Source of the DNA: Flagellimonas onchidii
GTDB lineage: Bacteria > Bacteroidota > Bacteroidia > Flavobacteriales > Flavobacteriaceae
DNA: 64,000 bases
Direction of reading: 5' to 3'
NCBI RefSeq assembly: GCF_004804315.1
Contig: NZ_SRXX01000011.1
Coordinates: 95,536-159,535, forward strand
In this document: in pieces, positions 34,984 to 43,202 of the stretch
Numbering within the stretch: the first letter of the stretch is position 1
Layout: each line of letters opens with the position of its first letter
Position numbers and translations under genes: made by a program
Notes under the pieces: model-generated
The model's input: the letters and a program-made list of their open reading frames with translations, nothing else
Told to the model about the DNA's origin: nothing
Database searches by the model: none

Positions 34984-35595
34984 ATGAAAAAGCTGAAATT
35001 GGAATATTCATCGCTGCTCCAAGGAGAATTTTCCCTTGGGAAACGCAATTTATTGTTTGCGTTCCAAGTGAATTGCCCGGGATGTTTTTTCTATGGCTTT
35101 CCTTCCGTAAATGATTTGCACAAAAAGTATGCGGACCAGATTAACATTTTGGGACTTTCCACCGCATTTGAAGATTTTGAGTTCAACAATCTGGAAAATA
35201 CCAAACTGTTATTGACAGAAAAGAAAGTGGTCGGTGAAACCAAAAAAGCTTTTGAAACCTATCCCAATGAACTACAACTCCAGGATATTGAGTTTCCCAT
35301 TGCCATGGATGTTTTAAGCGATAAATCTTTTATTACGGAGGAAAATATTTCATACATCGGCAATCATTTTCCGAACTATGGTCTAGCATCCGATAATGAA
35401 CGACAGGAGTTTGACCTTAAAATCAAGGATTATTTGAACATGAATCCCATAATCCCTGTTACCTTTACATTGAACCAATTTAGGGGGACGCCCACTTTTG
35501 TGCTTTTTGATGAAGAATATACCGTCTTGAAGCATTGGTTCGGGCACAAAACCTATGAAGAAGTAGAATATATCATTACAAAACATCTTAATTAA
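34984..35595 (+). CDS. Cytoplasmic thioredoxin-like (TlpA/AhpC-type) protein
   Basis: 203 residues from the ATG at 34984; sequence upstream in this frame belongs to the PhzF gene. The redox motif CPGC (Cys31, Cys34) lies in FQVNCPGCFFYGFPSV, followed by INILGLSTAFEDFEFNN, and FRGTPTFVLFDEE holds the cis-Pro. There is no signal peptide, so it acts in the cytoplasm. It lies 13 nt after PhzF and its stop overlaps hemB (TAATG). A role in protecting heme-pathway thiols is possible but not shown. Confidence 0.75.
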   Translation: MKKLKLEYSSLLQGEFSLGKRNLLFAFQVNCPGCFFYGFPSVNDLHKKYADQINILGLSTAFEDFEFNNLENTKLLLTEKKVVGETKKAFETYPNELQLQDIEFPIAMDVLSDKSFITEENISYIGNHFPNYGLASDNERQEFDLKIKDYLNMNPIIPVTFTLNQFRGTPTFVLFDEEYTVLKHWFGHKTYEEVEYIITKHLN

Positions 35596-36584
35596 TGTTT
35601 CCACTGATACGAAATAGAAGACTACGCGCATCCGAATCCATTAGACGATTGGTTCGCGAAACTGTAATTACTCCGGACGACTTTTTAGTTCCCCTTTTTG
35701 TGGTTGAAGGAAAGGGTATCAAAGAAGAAATTCCATCCATGCCCAATTATTATAGAATGAGTTTGGACCATCTGGAAAAGGAGGTGAAAGAGCTTTGGCA
35801 AATGGGACTTTGTGCGGTTTTACTTTTTGTAAAAGTTCCAGATGAACTAAAAGATAACAAAGGTACTGAAGCATTGAATCCTGATGGACTGATGCAACGT
35901 GCCATTAAAACGGTAAAAAACACATGTCCAGAAATGCTGGTCATGACCGATGTTGCGCTTGATCCCTACTCCTCCTATGGACATGACGGTATCGTGGCCG
36001 AAGGTCAAATTTTAAATGATGAGACATCTGAAGTTTTGGCAGAAATGAGCATTTCGCATGCTGAGGCAGGTGCTGATTTTGTGGCACCCAGCGATATGAT
36101 GGATGGGCGTATCTTGACTATTCGAGAGGCTTTGGAAGATGAAGGTTTCCAAAATACAGGGATTATGAGTTATTCCGCAAAGTATGCCAGTGCTTATTAC
36201 GGTCCGTTCCGTGATGCATTGGATTCAGCTCCCGTGGACATTGCTAATATTCCAAAGGACAAGAAAACCTACCAAATGGATTTTGCCAATAGGTTTGAAG
36301 CTATTCGTGAAACCCAAATGGATATCGACGAAGGAGCTGATATTGTTATGGTAAAACCTGGTCTAGCCTATTTGGATATTGTTCGAGAAATTAAGAACGA
36401 AGTTGATGTCCCTCTCGCGGTCTACCAGGTTTCTGGTGAATATGCAATGCTTAAAGCCGCTGCTGAAAAAGGATGGCTGGACCATGATACTGTTATGATG
36501 GAACAACTAATTGCCATCAAAAGAGCTGGGGCAAATATCATTGCCAGTTACTTCGCCAAAGATGTGACAAAACTCTTAAATTAA
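35595..36584 (+). CDS. hemB: Porphobilinogen synthase (delta-aminolevulinate dehydratase)
   Basis: 329 residues. Condenses two 5-aminolevulinates to porphobilinogen. The two Schiff-base lysines lie in MSYSAKYASAYYGPFRDA and in DIVMVKPGLAYLD. At the zinc position of E. coli-type enzymes, the sequence MTDVALDPYSSYGHDGI has Asp residues instead of Cys, placing this enzyme with the Mg2+-dependent or metal-site-variant HemB class. It closes the hem operon, overlapping the thioredoxin-like gene by one base (TAATG). Confidence 0.95.
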   Translation: MFPLIRNRRLRASESIRRLVRETVITPDDFLVPLFVVEGKGIKEEIPSMPNYYRMSLDHLEKEVKELWQMGLCAVLLFVKVPDELKDNKGTEALNPDGLMQRAIKTVKNTCPEMLVMTDVALDPYSSYGHDGIVAEGQILNDETSEVLAEMSISHAEAGADFVAPSDMMDGRILTIREALEDEGFQNTGIMSYSAKYASAYYGPFRDALDSAPVDIANIPKDKKTYQMDFANRFEAIRETQMDIDEGADIVMVKPGLAYLDIVREIKNEVDVPLAVYQVSGEYAMLKAAAEKGWLDHDTVMMEQLIAIKRAGANIIASYFAKDVTKLLN

Positions 36585-36608
36585 GAGTCAGAAAAATGCA
36601 AAAATTAC

Positions 36609-36663
36609 TTCTTGGTGTAAGATTTACTAAGTATTTCATACTAAGATACTTAGTAACCAAGAA
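36609..36663. repeat. Long inverted repeat after hemB
   Basis: Nested perfect arms: TTCTTGGT (36609-36616) with CCAAGAA (36657-36663), and TTACTAAGTAT (36624-36634) with ATACTTAGTAA (36646-36656). On the plus strand no T-run follows (TTATAAAAAAAC), so it is not a normal terminator. It ends at the very start of the next coding frame, which lacks a standard start codon. Confidence 0.6.
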
Positions 36664-36665
36664 TT

Positions 36666-37406
36666 ATAAAAAAACCAATTCGCGAAGTATTTTACTCCTA
36701 TTATGCTTTTGCACTTCTTATCGTCACCCTAATATTCCAAGGTTGTAAAGGGGAAGATTTTATAGATGATTTCGTAGAGCCAGAACTGCGAATCGTCAAT
36801 CCCATAACACAACTACAGATTCCATCAACCTATAATTATAGAGCTTCATATTTTAATAACATAGGTGTTTCTGAAGATGTAAATATCTCATGGTCAAGTT
36901 CAGATGAAAGTATCCTATCGGTTGACTCAAATGGAACAGTAACAGCACTTGCAGAAGGCGATGCCGTAATTACGGCAACAGTGACCATAGACAATAATAC
37001 ATTTAGTGATGTTGACTTTTTATCTGTAATTCCAGAAGATACCCAAAGTGGTGGTAATGATGAAAGTGATGGAGGTAACAATTCCGACGACACAAAATCA
37101 GGAACAATCGAAACAACCAGTGGCTATTTGCTCCAAGGGGATTTTACAATAGTAATTGATGGTGATGGTAATCTTTTTCTCGAGATGGATTCAAATTATA
37201 GGGCCGATACTGACCTTCCTGGATTATATCTTTACTTGACCAACAATCCAAATTCTGTCAACGGAGCCCATGAAGTTGGAGCTGTTGAAGTTTTCTCAGG
37301 GGAACATTTCTATACCATCGAAAATGTCGGACTTAACGAATTCAAGTACTTATTGTATTGGTGTAAGCCCTTTAGTGTAAAAGTCGGCGATGGAAAAATC
37401 AACTAA
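36666..37406 (+). CDS. BIG2-DM13 lipoprotein without a standard start codon
   Basis: The open frame begins after a TAA at 36654 and contains no ATG, GTG or TTG until 36981, yet coding sequence clearly starts earlier. ATA at 36666 (or ATT at 36663) opens KKPIREVFYSYYAFALLIVT, then LIFQGCKGED, a lipoprotein signal with its Cys. Residues about 45-115 form a BIG2/Ig-like domain (ISWSSSDESILSVDSNGTVT, ALAEGDAVITATVT). After an acidic Asn/Gly/Asp linker, the last 105 residues match the DM13 domain, with GTIETTSGYLLQGDFTIVID and the conserved Cys in YLLYWCKPFSVKVG. DM13 is linked to electron transfer. An outer-membrane barrel gene follows after 18 nt. Confidence 0.72.
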   Translation: MKKPIREVFYSYYAFALLIVTLIFQGCKGEDFIDDFVEPELRIVNPITQLQIPSTYNYRASYFNNIGVSEDVNISWSSSDESILSVDSNGTVTALAEGDAVITATVTIDNNTFSDVDFLSVIPEDTQSGGNDESDGGNNSDDTKSGTIETTSGYLLQGDFTIVIDGDGNLFLEMDSNYRADTDLPGLYLYLTNNPNSVNGAHEVGAVEVFSGEHFYTIENVGLNEFKYLLYWCKPFSVKVGDGKIN

Positions 37407-37424
37407 CCATAGATCTTAAAAAAA

Positions 37425-38288
37425 ATGAGAAAATATTATTTTCTATTACTGATAGGATGCTTTTTAATATTCAACAATAACTTATATAGCCAATGGACCA
37501 AGGAAAGCGGAAAAGGCTATTATAAATTATCGGCATGGTATCTTGAAGCTGATGAACACTATACTAGTTCTGGACAAATTGACCCAAATGCTACCCGTGG
37601 GCAGTTCAATATAAATTTATATGGAGAATATGGTCTTAACGACCGATGGGACTTGGTAGGTTATATCCCATTTTTTTCAAGAACCTATCAAAATGATATA
37701 CTTTCCAGAACAACAAATGAAATCATTATTCCTGGGGAAGAAGTAAATTCCATTGGTGATATTGACCTTGGATTAACGTATGGTTTACTTCAAAAAGAGA
37801 ATTTGGCCATTTCTGTAACCTTGATGCTAGGAATTCCTTCAGGAGATGATGCTGGAGGTAGTGATGGTAGTTATCAAACCGGCGATGGTGAATTCAACCA
37901 ATTATTGAAGGTCGCTGCTGGTGTCCCATTTAAAATTACAAATACCCCTTTATATGTCAAAGCTTATGTTGGTTATAACAACCGTACCCAAAATTTTTCC
38001 GATGAACTCAGGGGAGGTGCTGAATTGGGGATACAATTGTTCAATTCCTTATGGCTGGCCAGCAAATTGAATATTGTGGAGTCATTACAAAATGGGTCTT
38101 TAAGTGCTCAAAACAATCAAGGTAGCATTTTTGCAAATAATGTGGAGTTCACCAATTTTGAAGTCGAAGCAGCGTATTACATCACTAAAAAGTTTGGTCT
38201 TTCAGTCAATTATGCCACAGCTCTTAGCGGACGCATCATTTATGCCGCGCCTTCATATTCAGGTGGAATTTTTATGGATATTCAATAA
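37425..38288 (+). CDS. Outer-membrane beta-barrel protein
   Basis: 287 residues with a signal peptide ending NNNLYSQ. The opening WTKESGKGYYKLSAWYLEAD and alternating aromatic strands (FNINLYGEYGLNDRWDLVGYIPFF, LAISVTLMLGIPSGDD, LYVKAYVGYNNR, ALSGRIIYAAPSYSGGIFM) indicate a 12-strand barrel like the phenol-degradation/MetA or XagA-type outer-membrane family. It is probably transcribed with the DM13 lipoprotein 18 nt upstream, which suggests an outer-membrane pair. Substrate unknown. Confidence 0.78.
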   Translation: MRKYYFLLLIGCFLIFNNNLYSQWTKESGKGYYKLSAWYLEADEHYTSSGQIDPNATRGQFNINLYGEYGLNDRWDLVGYIPFFSRTYQNDILSRTTNEIIIPGEEVNSIGDIDLGLTYGLLQKENLAISVTLMLGIPSGDDAGGSDGSYQTGDGEFNQLLKVAAGVPFKITNTPLYVKAYVGYNNRTQNFSDELRGGAELGIQLFNSLWLASKLNIVESLQNGSLSAQNNQGSIFANNVEFTNFEVEAAYYITKKFGLSVNYATALSGRIIYAAPSYSGGIFMDIQ

Positions 38289-38339
38289 GCTTATTTGTAC
38301 CATGATTTTTTGGTACTATAGACTACTTCATTTGAAAAA

Positions 38340-39308
38340 TCAATATCCTAACCTCTCCCGTACCCGATTCAAGACCTCATCAGCTACCTTTTTGGCTTTT
38401 TCGGCGCCAATCGCCAACGCTTCGTCCACTTCCTCTAAGCGGTTCATGTAGTATTCAAACTTTTCACGGGGCTCAGCAAACTTCTCGAGAATGACCTCAT
38501 AAAGTGCTTGCTTTGCATGACCATAGCCATACCCTCCAGCCAAATAGTTGGCACTCATTTCCTCAACCTGCTCAGGAGAGGCTAATATCTTGTACAAAGC
38601 AAAGACATTATCGTTTGATGGGTCCTTGGGGTCTTCCATAGGTGTGCTGTCCGTAACAATGCCCATAAGTTGTTTCCGCAATTTTTTATCGGGTTGGAAC
38701 AAATTGATAATGTTTCCTTTGCTCTTGCTCATCTTCTGTCCGTCCGTTCCTGGAATGTACATGGTCTCTTCCTGTACTTTGGCTTCGGGCAACACAAAGG
38801 TTTCACCCAATTGGTTATGGAACCTAGAAGCTACATCACGTGTCATTTCCAAATGTTGCAACTGATCTTTCCCAACAGGAACAATATGGGCATCATACAA
38901 TAAAATATCAGCGGCCATCAACATCGGATAGGTAAACAATCCCGAATTCACATCCTCCAATCTATCTGCTTTGTCTTTAAAAGAATGTGCAAGCGTAAGT
39001 CGTTGGTATGGAAAAAAGCAACTGAGGTACCAAGCGAGTTCAGTTACTTGGGGCACATCACTTTGGCGGTAAAAAACTGTCTTTTCAATATCCAAACCAA
39101 AAGCAAGCCATGTGGCTGCTGTGGCGTAAGTGTTACTTCTTAGCTCTTCACCATTTTTTATTTGGGTAAGCGAATGCATATCCGCAATAAAAAGGAAGGA
39201 TTCGTTTTTTGGGTCTTGTGCCATTTGAATGGCAGGAATAATTGCTCCTAAAATGTTTCCCAAGTGGGGAGTACCTGTGCTCTGGATTCCTGTTAAAATT
39301 CGGGCCAT
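38340..39308 (-). CDS. trpS: Tryptophanyl-tRNA synthetase
   Basis: 322 residues, class I synthetase of the compact bacterial type that charges tRNA(Trp). The HIGH-equivalent GTPHLGN lies in TGIQSTGTPHLGNILGAI at the N-terminus and KMSKSKGN is complete. MAADILLYDAHIVPVGKDQLQHLEMTRDVA is typical of TrpRS. Start ATG at 39308; it stands alone. Confidence 0.95.
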   Translation of the reverse strand: MARILTGIQSTGTPHLGNILGAIIPAIQMAQDPKNESFLFIADMHSLTQIKNGEELRSNTYATAATWLAFGLDIEKTVFYRQSDVPQVTELAWYLSCFFPYQRLTLAHSFKDKADRLEDVNSGLFTYPMLMAADILLYDAHIVPVGKDQLQHLEMTRDVASRFHNQLGETFVLPEAKVQEETMYIPGTDGQKMSKSKGNIINLFQPDKKLRKQLMGIVTDSTPMEDPKDPSNDNVFALYKILASPEQVEEMSANYLAGGYGYGHAKQALYEVILEKFAEPREKFEYYMNRLEEVDEALAIGAEKAKKVADEVLNRVRERLGY

Positions 39309-39382
39309 ACCAATATTTTGGCCGTAAAAGTAACAATCCGCAAGGGATAATAAAAGGAGTAGGGCGTCTTAAAAAGGATAAA

Positions 39383-39625
39383 CTATTTTTTAAAGAGTCC
39401 TGCCACGAACAGCACGACAACTGCTCCTATAACACCGGTAATTAAATCCCCAACAATACCAGAGCTTATATGGATGCCCAGAACCCCGAAGAGCCAATTG
39501 CCTACTACACCACCAACAATACCCAATATAATATTGATAAGGGCCCCAAAACCGCCCCCTTTCATAATTTTACCGGCAAGCCATCCTGCAGCCGCCCCTA
39601 TTAGCAATGCATATAATAATCCCAT
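39383..39625 (-). CDS. GlsB/YeaQ/YmgE-like small membrane protein
   Basis: 80 residues from the ATG at 39625. Three hydrophobic, Gly-rich helices (MGLLYALLIGAAAGWLAGKI, LINIILGIVGGVVGNWLFG, ITGVIGAVVVLFVAGLF) as in the transglycosylase-associated / GlsB stress-response family of inner-membrane proteins. The molecular role is unknown. Confidence 0.88.
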   Translation of the reverse strand: MGLLYALLIGAAAGWLAGKIMKGGGFGALINIILGIVGGVVGNWLFGVLGIHISSGIVGDLITGVIGAVVVLFVAGLFKK

Positions 39626-39681
39626 GATCAAGAATTTATGGTTAGTTCTCTAAAGATATTCAAAAATTCTACTTTTGGCGA

Positions 39682-40446
39682 ATGTTTGTCTTTTTCAAGA
39701 ACATGGGACATGTTTTATACCGGATTTGGTTCTACATCCTGGTTGCCCTTCCTATTATAGTGTTTTTCCCATTTTTATTGCTGACCACCTTATCTGAAAA
39801 AACCTATAAACAGTTTTTTTGGCTAGCGAGAAATTTTTGGGCAAGAACCATACTCTATGGCATGGGTTGCTTCCCACGTATAGTCCGGGAGCAAAAAATG
39901 GAAAAGGGGAAAAGCTACATGTTGGTCGCCAACCATACTAGCATGTTGGATATTATGTACATGTTGGTGGTCAGTAAAAATCCTTTTGTATTTGTGGGCA
40001 AGAAGGAGTTAGTGAAGATTCCTGTTTTTGGATTTTTCTATAAGCGGGTATGCATTATGGTAGATCGGGAAAACATTAAAAGTCGTACAGGGGTATATCG
40101 AAGGGCCCAACGTCGTTTGGATCAAGGATTGAGTGTCTGCATATTTCCAGAAGGAGGTGTTCCCGAAGAAGATGTGATTTTGGATCAATTTAAGGATGGG
40201 GCCTTTAAAATGGCCATCGCCCATAAAATCCCTGTGGTGCCAATCATATTTTACGACAACAAGAAACGGTTTTCCTTTACTTTTTTAAGTGGAGGTCCTG
40301 GAATCGTCCGTGCTAAAGTCCATCATTTTTTTGAGACCGGGATTTTGGCAGAAGAGGATAAGTCAACCTTGCGGGAAGAGGTTAGGGATGTTATTTTGAA
40401 AGAACTTGAGACGAGAACATCAAACCCCGATAACTCTTTTGCATAA
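39682..40446 (+). CDS. 1-acyl-sn-glycerol-3-phosphate acyltransferase
   Basis: 254 residues. Acylates lysophosphatidate to phosphatidate in membrane-lipid synthesis. The catalytic NHX4D block is VANHTSMLDI, followed by FVGKKELVKIPVFGFF, the glycerol-phosphate site CIFPEGGVPEED and VVPIIFYD. Hydrophobic segments near the N-terminus (about 13-36) anchor it in the inner membrane. Start ATG at 39682. Lone gene, ending next to the terminator of the convergent anti-sigma-like gene. Confidence 0.9.
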   Translation: MFVFFKNMGHVLYRIWFYILVALPIIVFFPFLLLTTLSEKTYKQFFWLARNFWARTILYGMGCFPRIVREQKMEKGKSYMLVANHTSMLDIMYMLVVSKNPFVFVGKKELVKIPVFGFFYKRVCIMVDRENIKSRTGVYRRAQRRLDQGLSVCIFPEGGVPEEDVILDQFKDGAFKMAIAHKIPVVPIIFYDNKKRFSFTFLSGGPGIVRAKVHHFFETGILAEEDKSTLREEVRDVILKELETRTSNPDNSFA

Positions 40447-40472
40447 AAAAACACCCTGCCGAAACAAGGTGC
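40445..40472 (-). terminator. Terminator of the anti-sigma-like barrel gene
   Basis: On the minus strand CACCTTG (40471-40465) pairs with CAGGGTG (40458-40452) with one G-U pair and a 6-nt loop, followed by seven T. A second short stem (TTGCC/GGCAA, near 40482-40497) precedes it. Confidence 0.7.
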
Positions 40473-40523
40473 TTAATTGATTGCCTAAAGGGGCAACCTT
40501 CCTAACCAACATTTTTAATATTG

Positions 40524-42110
40524 TCAAAACTTGAAACGAACACCACTATAAACACCTACCGAAAACGGTCTGAACGAACCAGCAGTTTCAGAAAATGTAT
40601 TGAGTTGATATTTGAAAACAGGCTCTAGGTTCAACTGAACTTTTGGAGAAAATTCATAATTGAGCCCCACCCCAATATTTGTGCTAAAATTGAGATCATT
40701 GGCGTTATTGGCTTCCCCAACTTCGGTAACCCTATCTTCAGATTCAAGTAATACGGAATTATCTACCAAGAACAGCGAACTGACACCTCCGATGATGTTT
40801 ACCCCAAACTTCTTATCAATAAGGGCATAATCCAGCTCAACGGGAACTTCTATATAGCCCAATTGCTGAATCATTTTACCTTCAAAGGAGGGGTTTTCAT
40901 TGGCTGCAAACTCCACCAAAGCATCGTTGGCAGATGGTTGGGGAATGTTCTCTTGGCTTTGGACCACAATAGTACGGGAGGCTTGGCGATAATCGATATT
41001 GTCTATTTTGCTACTGGTAGCCGCATCCAGCGAAGAGGAGAATATAACATTATTGGTGTCATAACCATAATCCACTTTATGAACACCTGAACGGACTTTA
41101 AGTTTTTTAGTGACATTATAAGCTACGGTAAGCCCATAACTTAGATTGACATTACCTGATTTTGAATTGGACGAAAAAATGGAATGAATCGGTGACCCAT
41201 TACCTGAAGCGCTCGAGTAAACCGGTGCTACGGAAGGACCAACAGACCACTTTGAGGACGTGCCGTTTTTCGCTACAGCCTCTTCTTCCTGCTCCTCGAT
41301 TACTTCAAAAATTGACTTTTTCTCTGGAGTATTTTCGCGTTCTTGGTTTTGTGCAACTACCTCTTCTTTGTCACGTTGAACATTCTCTGAGTTTTCGGCA
41401 ATGGCATTTTTCTCTTGGGAGGAATCAAATAATTCCGGGTTTTGAGAAACGTTCTTATTTTGATCAGTACCAGTTGCCGGAGATTGTTCCGACACTTCAT
41501 CATTAGAGACTACAACGGAAATAGTTTCATTGTTTATAGCATCAAGCCCTTCATTTTTCGCTTCCGTGACAGGTTGTTTTTCAGAGTTGGATGAGGCAAT
41601 AGCTTGCTCTTCGGCGTTATTGTCTTTCCAAAGCTTGTCTTGAACTTTGTTCGCCTCGGCAACAGTATTATTTCCTCTTTCCTCATTTGCAGTTGAGGTC
41701 AATTGCTGATCAGGATAGGAATTTTGCTCCTGGATAGTGGATTCCTCAGTACCTTGAGCACGATTTTCGTTAGAGTCGCCCTCATCATCATTAGAGGAAT
41801 TAACCAACTGCTCTGAATCTTCAATTTGTTTAATGGTTTCATTATCGGTCGCCGAATCGTTGTTATTTTGGCTTTCCGTTATGATAACATTATCGTTTTC
41901 CTTCGAACTATCGAAGGGATTTATGACCAAAAACAATAGGGTCAATACAGCGGCCGCCCCACCTAACTTCCACCAAATCGGAATAACCCTTTTCTTCTGT
42001 TCCTTTTTGTCCAAGGAAGCTTCAATAGCTTTCCAGACATTGTCGTCTGGAGTTTCCTTAAAGTCTTTAAAAACTTCTTTGAACAATTGCTCTAAACTCT
42101 TTTTCCCCAT
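40524..42110 (-). CDS. Anti-sigma-like protein fused to an outer-membrane-type barrel
   Basis: 528 residues. Residues 1-45 are cytoplasmic and charged (LEQLFKEVFKDFKETPDDNVWKAIEASL) like the N-terminus of Bacteroidetes anti-sigma factors. A transmembrane helix (about 47-64) follows, then about 235 residues of Asn/Gln/Glu/Ser-rich disordered linker and a C-terminal beta-barrel-like domain (about 290-528) with alternating aromatic strands and a final FRPFSVGVYSGVRFKF. The ECF sigma gene lies just upstream (11 nt) in the same operon, so it is probably the sigma factor's membrane regulator. How an inner-membrane helix and an outer-membrane barrel coexist in one chain is unresolved. Confidence 0.75.
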   Translation of the reverse strand: MGKKSLEQLFKEVFKDFKETPDDNVWKAIEASLDKKEQKKRVIPIWWKLGGAAAVLTLLFLVINPFDSSKENDNVIITESQNNNDSATDNETIKQIEDSEQLVNSSNDDEGDSNENRAQGTEESTIQEQNSYPDQQLTSTANEERGNNTVAEANKVQDKLWKDNNAEEQAIASSNSEKQPVTEAKNEGLDAINNETISVVVSNDEVSEQSPATGTDQNKNVSQNPELFDSSQEKNAIAENSENVQRDKEEVVAQNQERENTPEKKSIFEVIEEQEEEAVAKNGTSSKWSVGPSVAPVYSSASGNGSPIHSIFSSNSKSGNVNLSYGLTVAYNVTKKLKVRSGVHKVDYGYDTNNVIFSSSLDAATSSKIDNIDYRQASRTIVVQSQENIPQPSANDALVEFAANENPSFEGKMIQQLGYIEVPVELDYALIDKKFGVNIIGGVSSLFLVDNSVLLESEDRVTEVGEANNANDLNFSTNIGVGLNYEFSPKVQLNLEPVFKYQLNTFSETAGSFRPFSVGVYSGVRFKF

Positions 42111-42121
42111 CTTTAGATTAT

Positions 42122-42652
42122 TTAAGCAATGTTTATATTTTCTTTTTCTATTTTTTCCCTCAATATCATTTTGGCCCTGGCCAGATTTGATTTTGAAGTT
42201 CCTGCGGATGTACCTAACATCTCGCTGATTTCCTTATGACTGTAACCGTCCAAAACATATAGATTGAATGTCAATCGATATTTGTTCGGCAATTCTTGTA
42301 TATACCCCAACAATGTGGATAAACTGATATCCACCCCTTCAGTATCCATGTCCAATTCTTCCCCAACGTTTTCGGACACCACATCTAAATGTTGTTGCTT
42401 TCTATATTTTTGAAGTACCGTATTTACCGTAATCCGTTTGATCCAACCTTCAAAAGAACCATTGAAATTATATTGATCGATCTTGTCGAAAATTGTCATA
42501 AAACTGTCGTGCAGACTATCTTCCGCCTCGGTTTTATTTCGGGAATATTTGAGGCACATACCGAAAAGAATACCGGAATATTTCCGGTATAGCTCTGCTT
42601 GTGCCTGTCTTTTGCCCTTTTTACAATTATGTATTAACTCTTCAAGATCCAA
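42122..42652 (-). CDS. ECF RNA polymerase sigma factor
   Basis: 176 residues of the sigma-70 ECF subfamily. Region 2 (AQAELYRKYSGILFGMCLKY ... AEDSLHDSFMTIFDKIDQY) binds core polymerase and the -10-equivalent element. Region 4 (LPNKYRLTFNLYVLDGYSHKEISEMLGTSAGTSKSNLARAK) has the helix-turn-helix. No ATG is present in frame; TTG at 42652 is the only sensible start. It is followed by the anti-sigma-like barrel gene, an arrangement common in Bacteroidetes. Confidence 0.9.
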   Translation of the reverse strand: MDLEELIHNCKKGKRQAQAELYRKYSGILFGMCLKYSRNKTEAEDSLHDSFMTIFDKIDQYNFNGSFEGWIKRITVNTVLQKYRKQQHLDVVSENVGEELDMDTEGVDISLSTLLGYIQELPNKYRLTFNLYVLDGYSHKEISEMLGTSAGTSKSNLARAKMILREKIEKENINIA

Positions 42653-42685
42653 ATGTTGGTCAGTTTTGGATTATTGATATCAGGT

Positions 42686-43108
42686 TTAGTTCACGGGAAC
42701 TGTATATTCTATGTACACAGGATTGTCCGAACTATCGCTACCAGCATAAAATCTAAAATGGTACTCTCCCGTAAAAATCACGTTAAATTTAAGAATAGCG
42801 GTTACTTCCTCTATTGCCTGCGTACAGGCAGTATTTCCATCCACTAGTTCTGTACCTATCGCTACCACATCACGGTCGGTCTCTCCGGTTTTGGTTATAT
42901 CGAAACCTTCAAAAAATATACATCCGTTTGGACGCTGATAGGTTACCTCAATGTCATATGTTTCGTTCAATTCAAAGAATTCGGGCATTTGGGCCTCAAT
43001 AACTTTGAGTGTGGTAAACTGGAAATTTTGACCGTCATCTAAATCGCAAGAGCCTAAAGATGAGGTGATCACCAATAGAACAAACAACGCAATTACCTTT
43101 TTCATCAT
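42686..43108 (-). CDS. Small lipoprotein of unknown function
   Basis: 140 residues. Signal peptide MMKKVIALFVLLVITSSLGSC with the lipid-bearing Cys. The mature part looks like an Ig-like beta-sandwich (ETYDIEVTYQRPNGCIFFEG, FNVIFTGEYHFRFYAGSD) with three Cys. It lies upstream of the ECF sigma gene (34 nt between them) and may be in the same transcript. Unrecognised. Confidence 0.68.
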   Translation of the reverse strand: MMKKVIALFVLLVITSSLGSCDLDDGQNFQFTTLKVIEAQMPEFFELNETYDIEVTYQRPNGCIFFEGFDITKTGETDRDVVAIGTELVDGNTACTQAIEEVTAILKFNVIFTGEYHFRFYAGSDSSDNPVYIEYTVPVN

Positions 43109-43202
43109 TAAAATACTTTAAACCCTAGATGTTCGGGAAAGGTAAGGGTTGCGTAATAAGGGCCTTAACTTAAAGCAAAAGTTGAAGCTTTTAAATGCTT
43201 AG

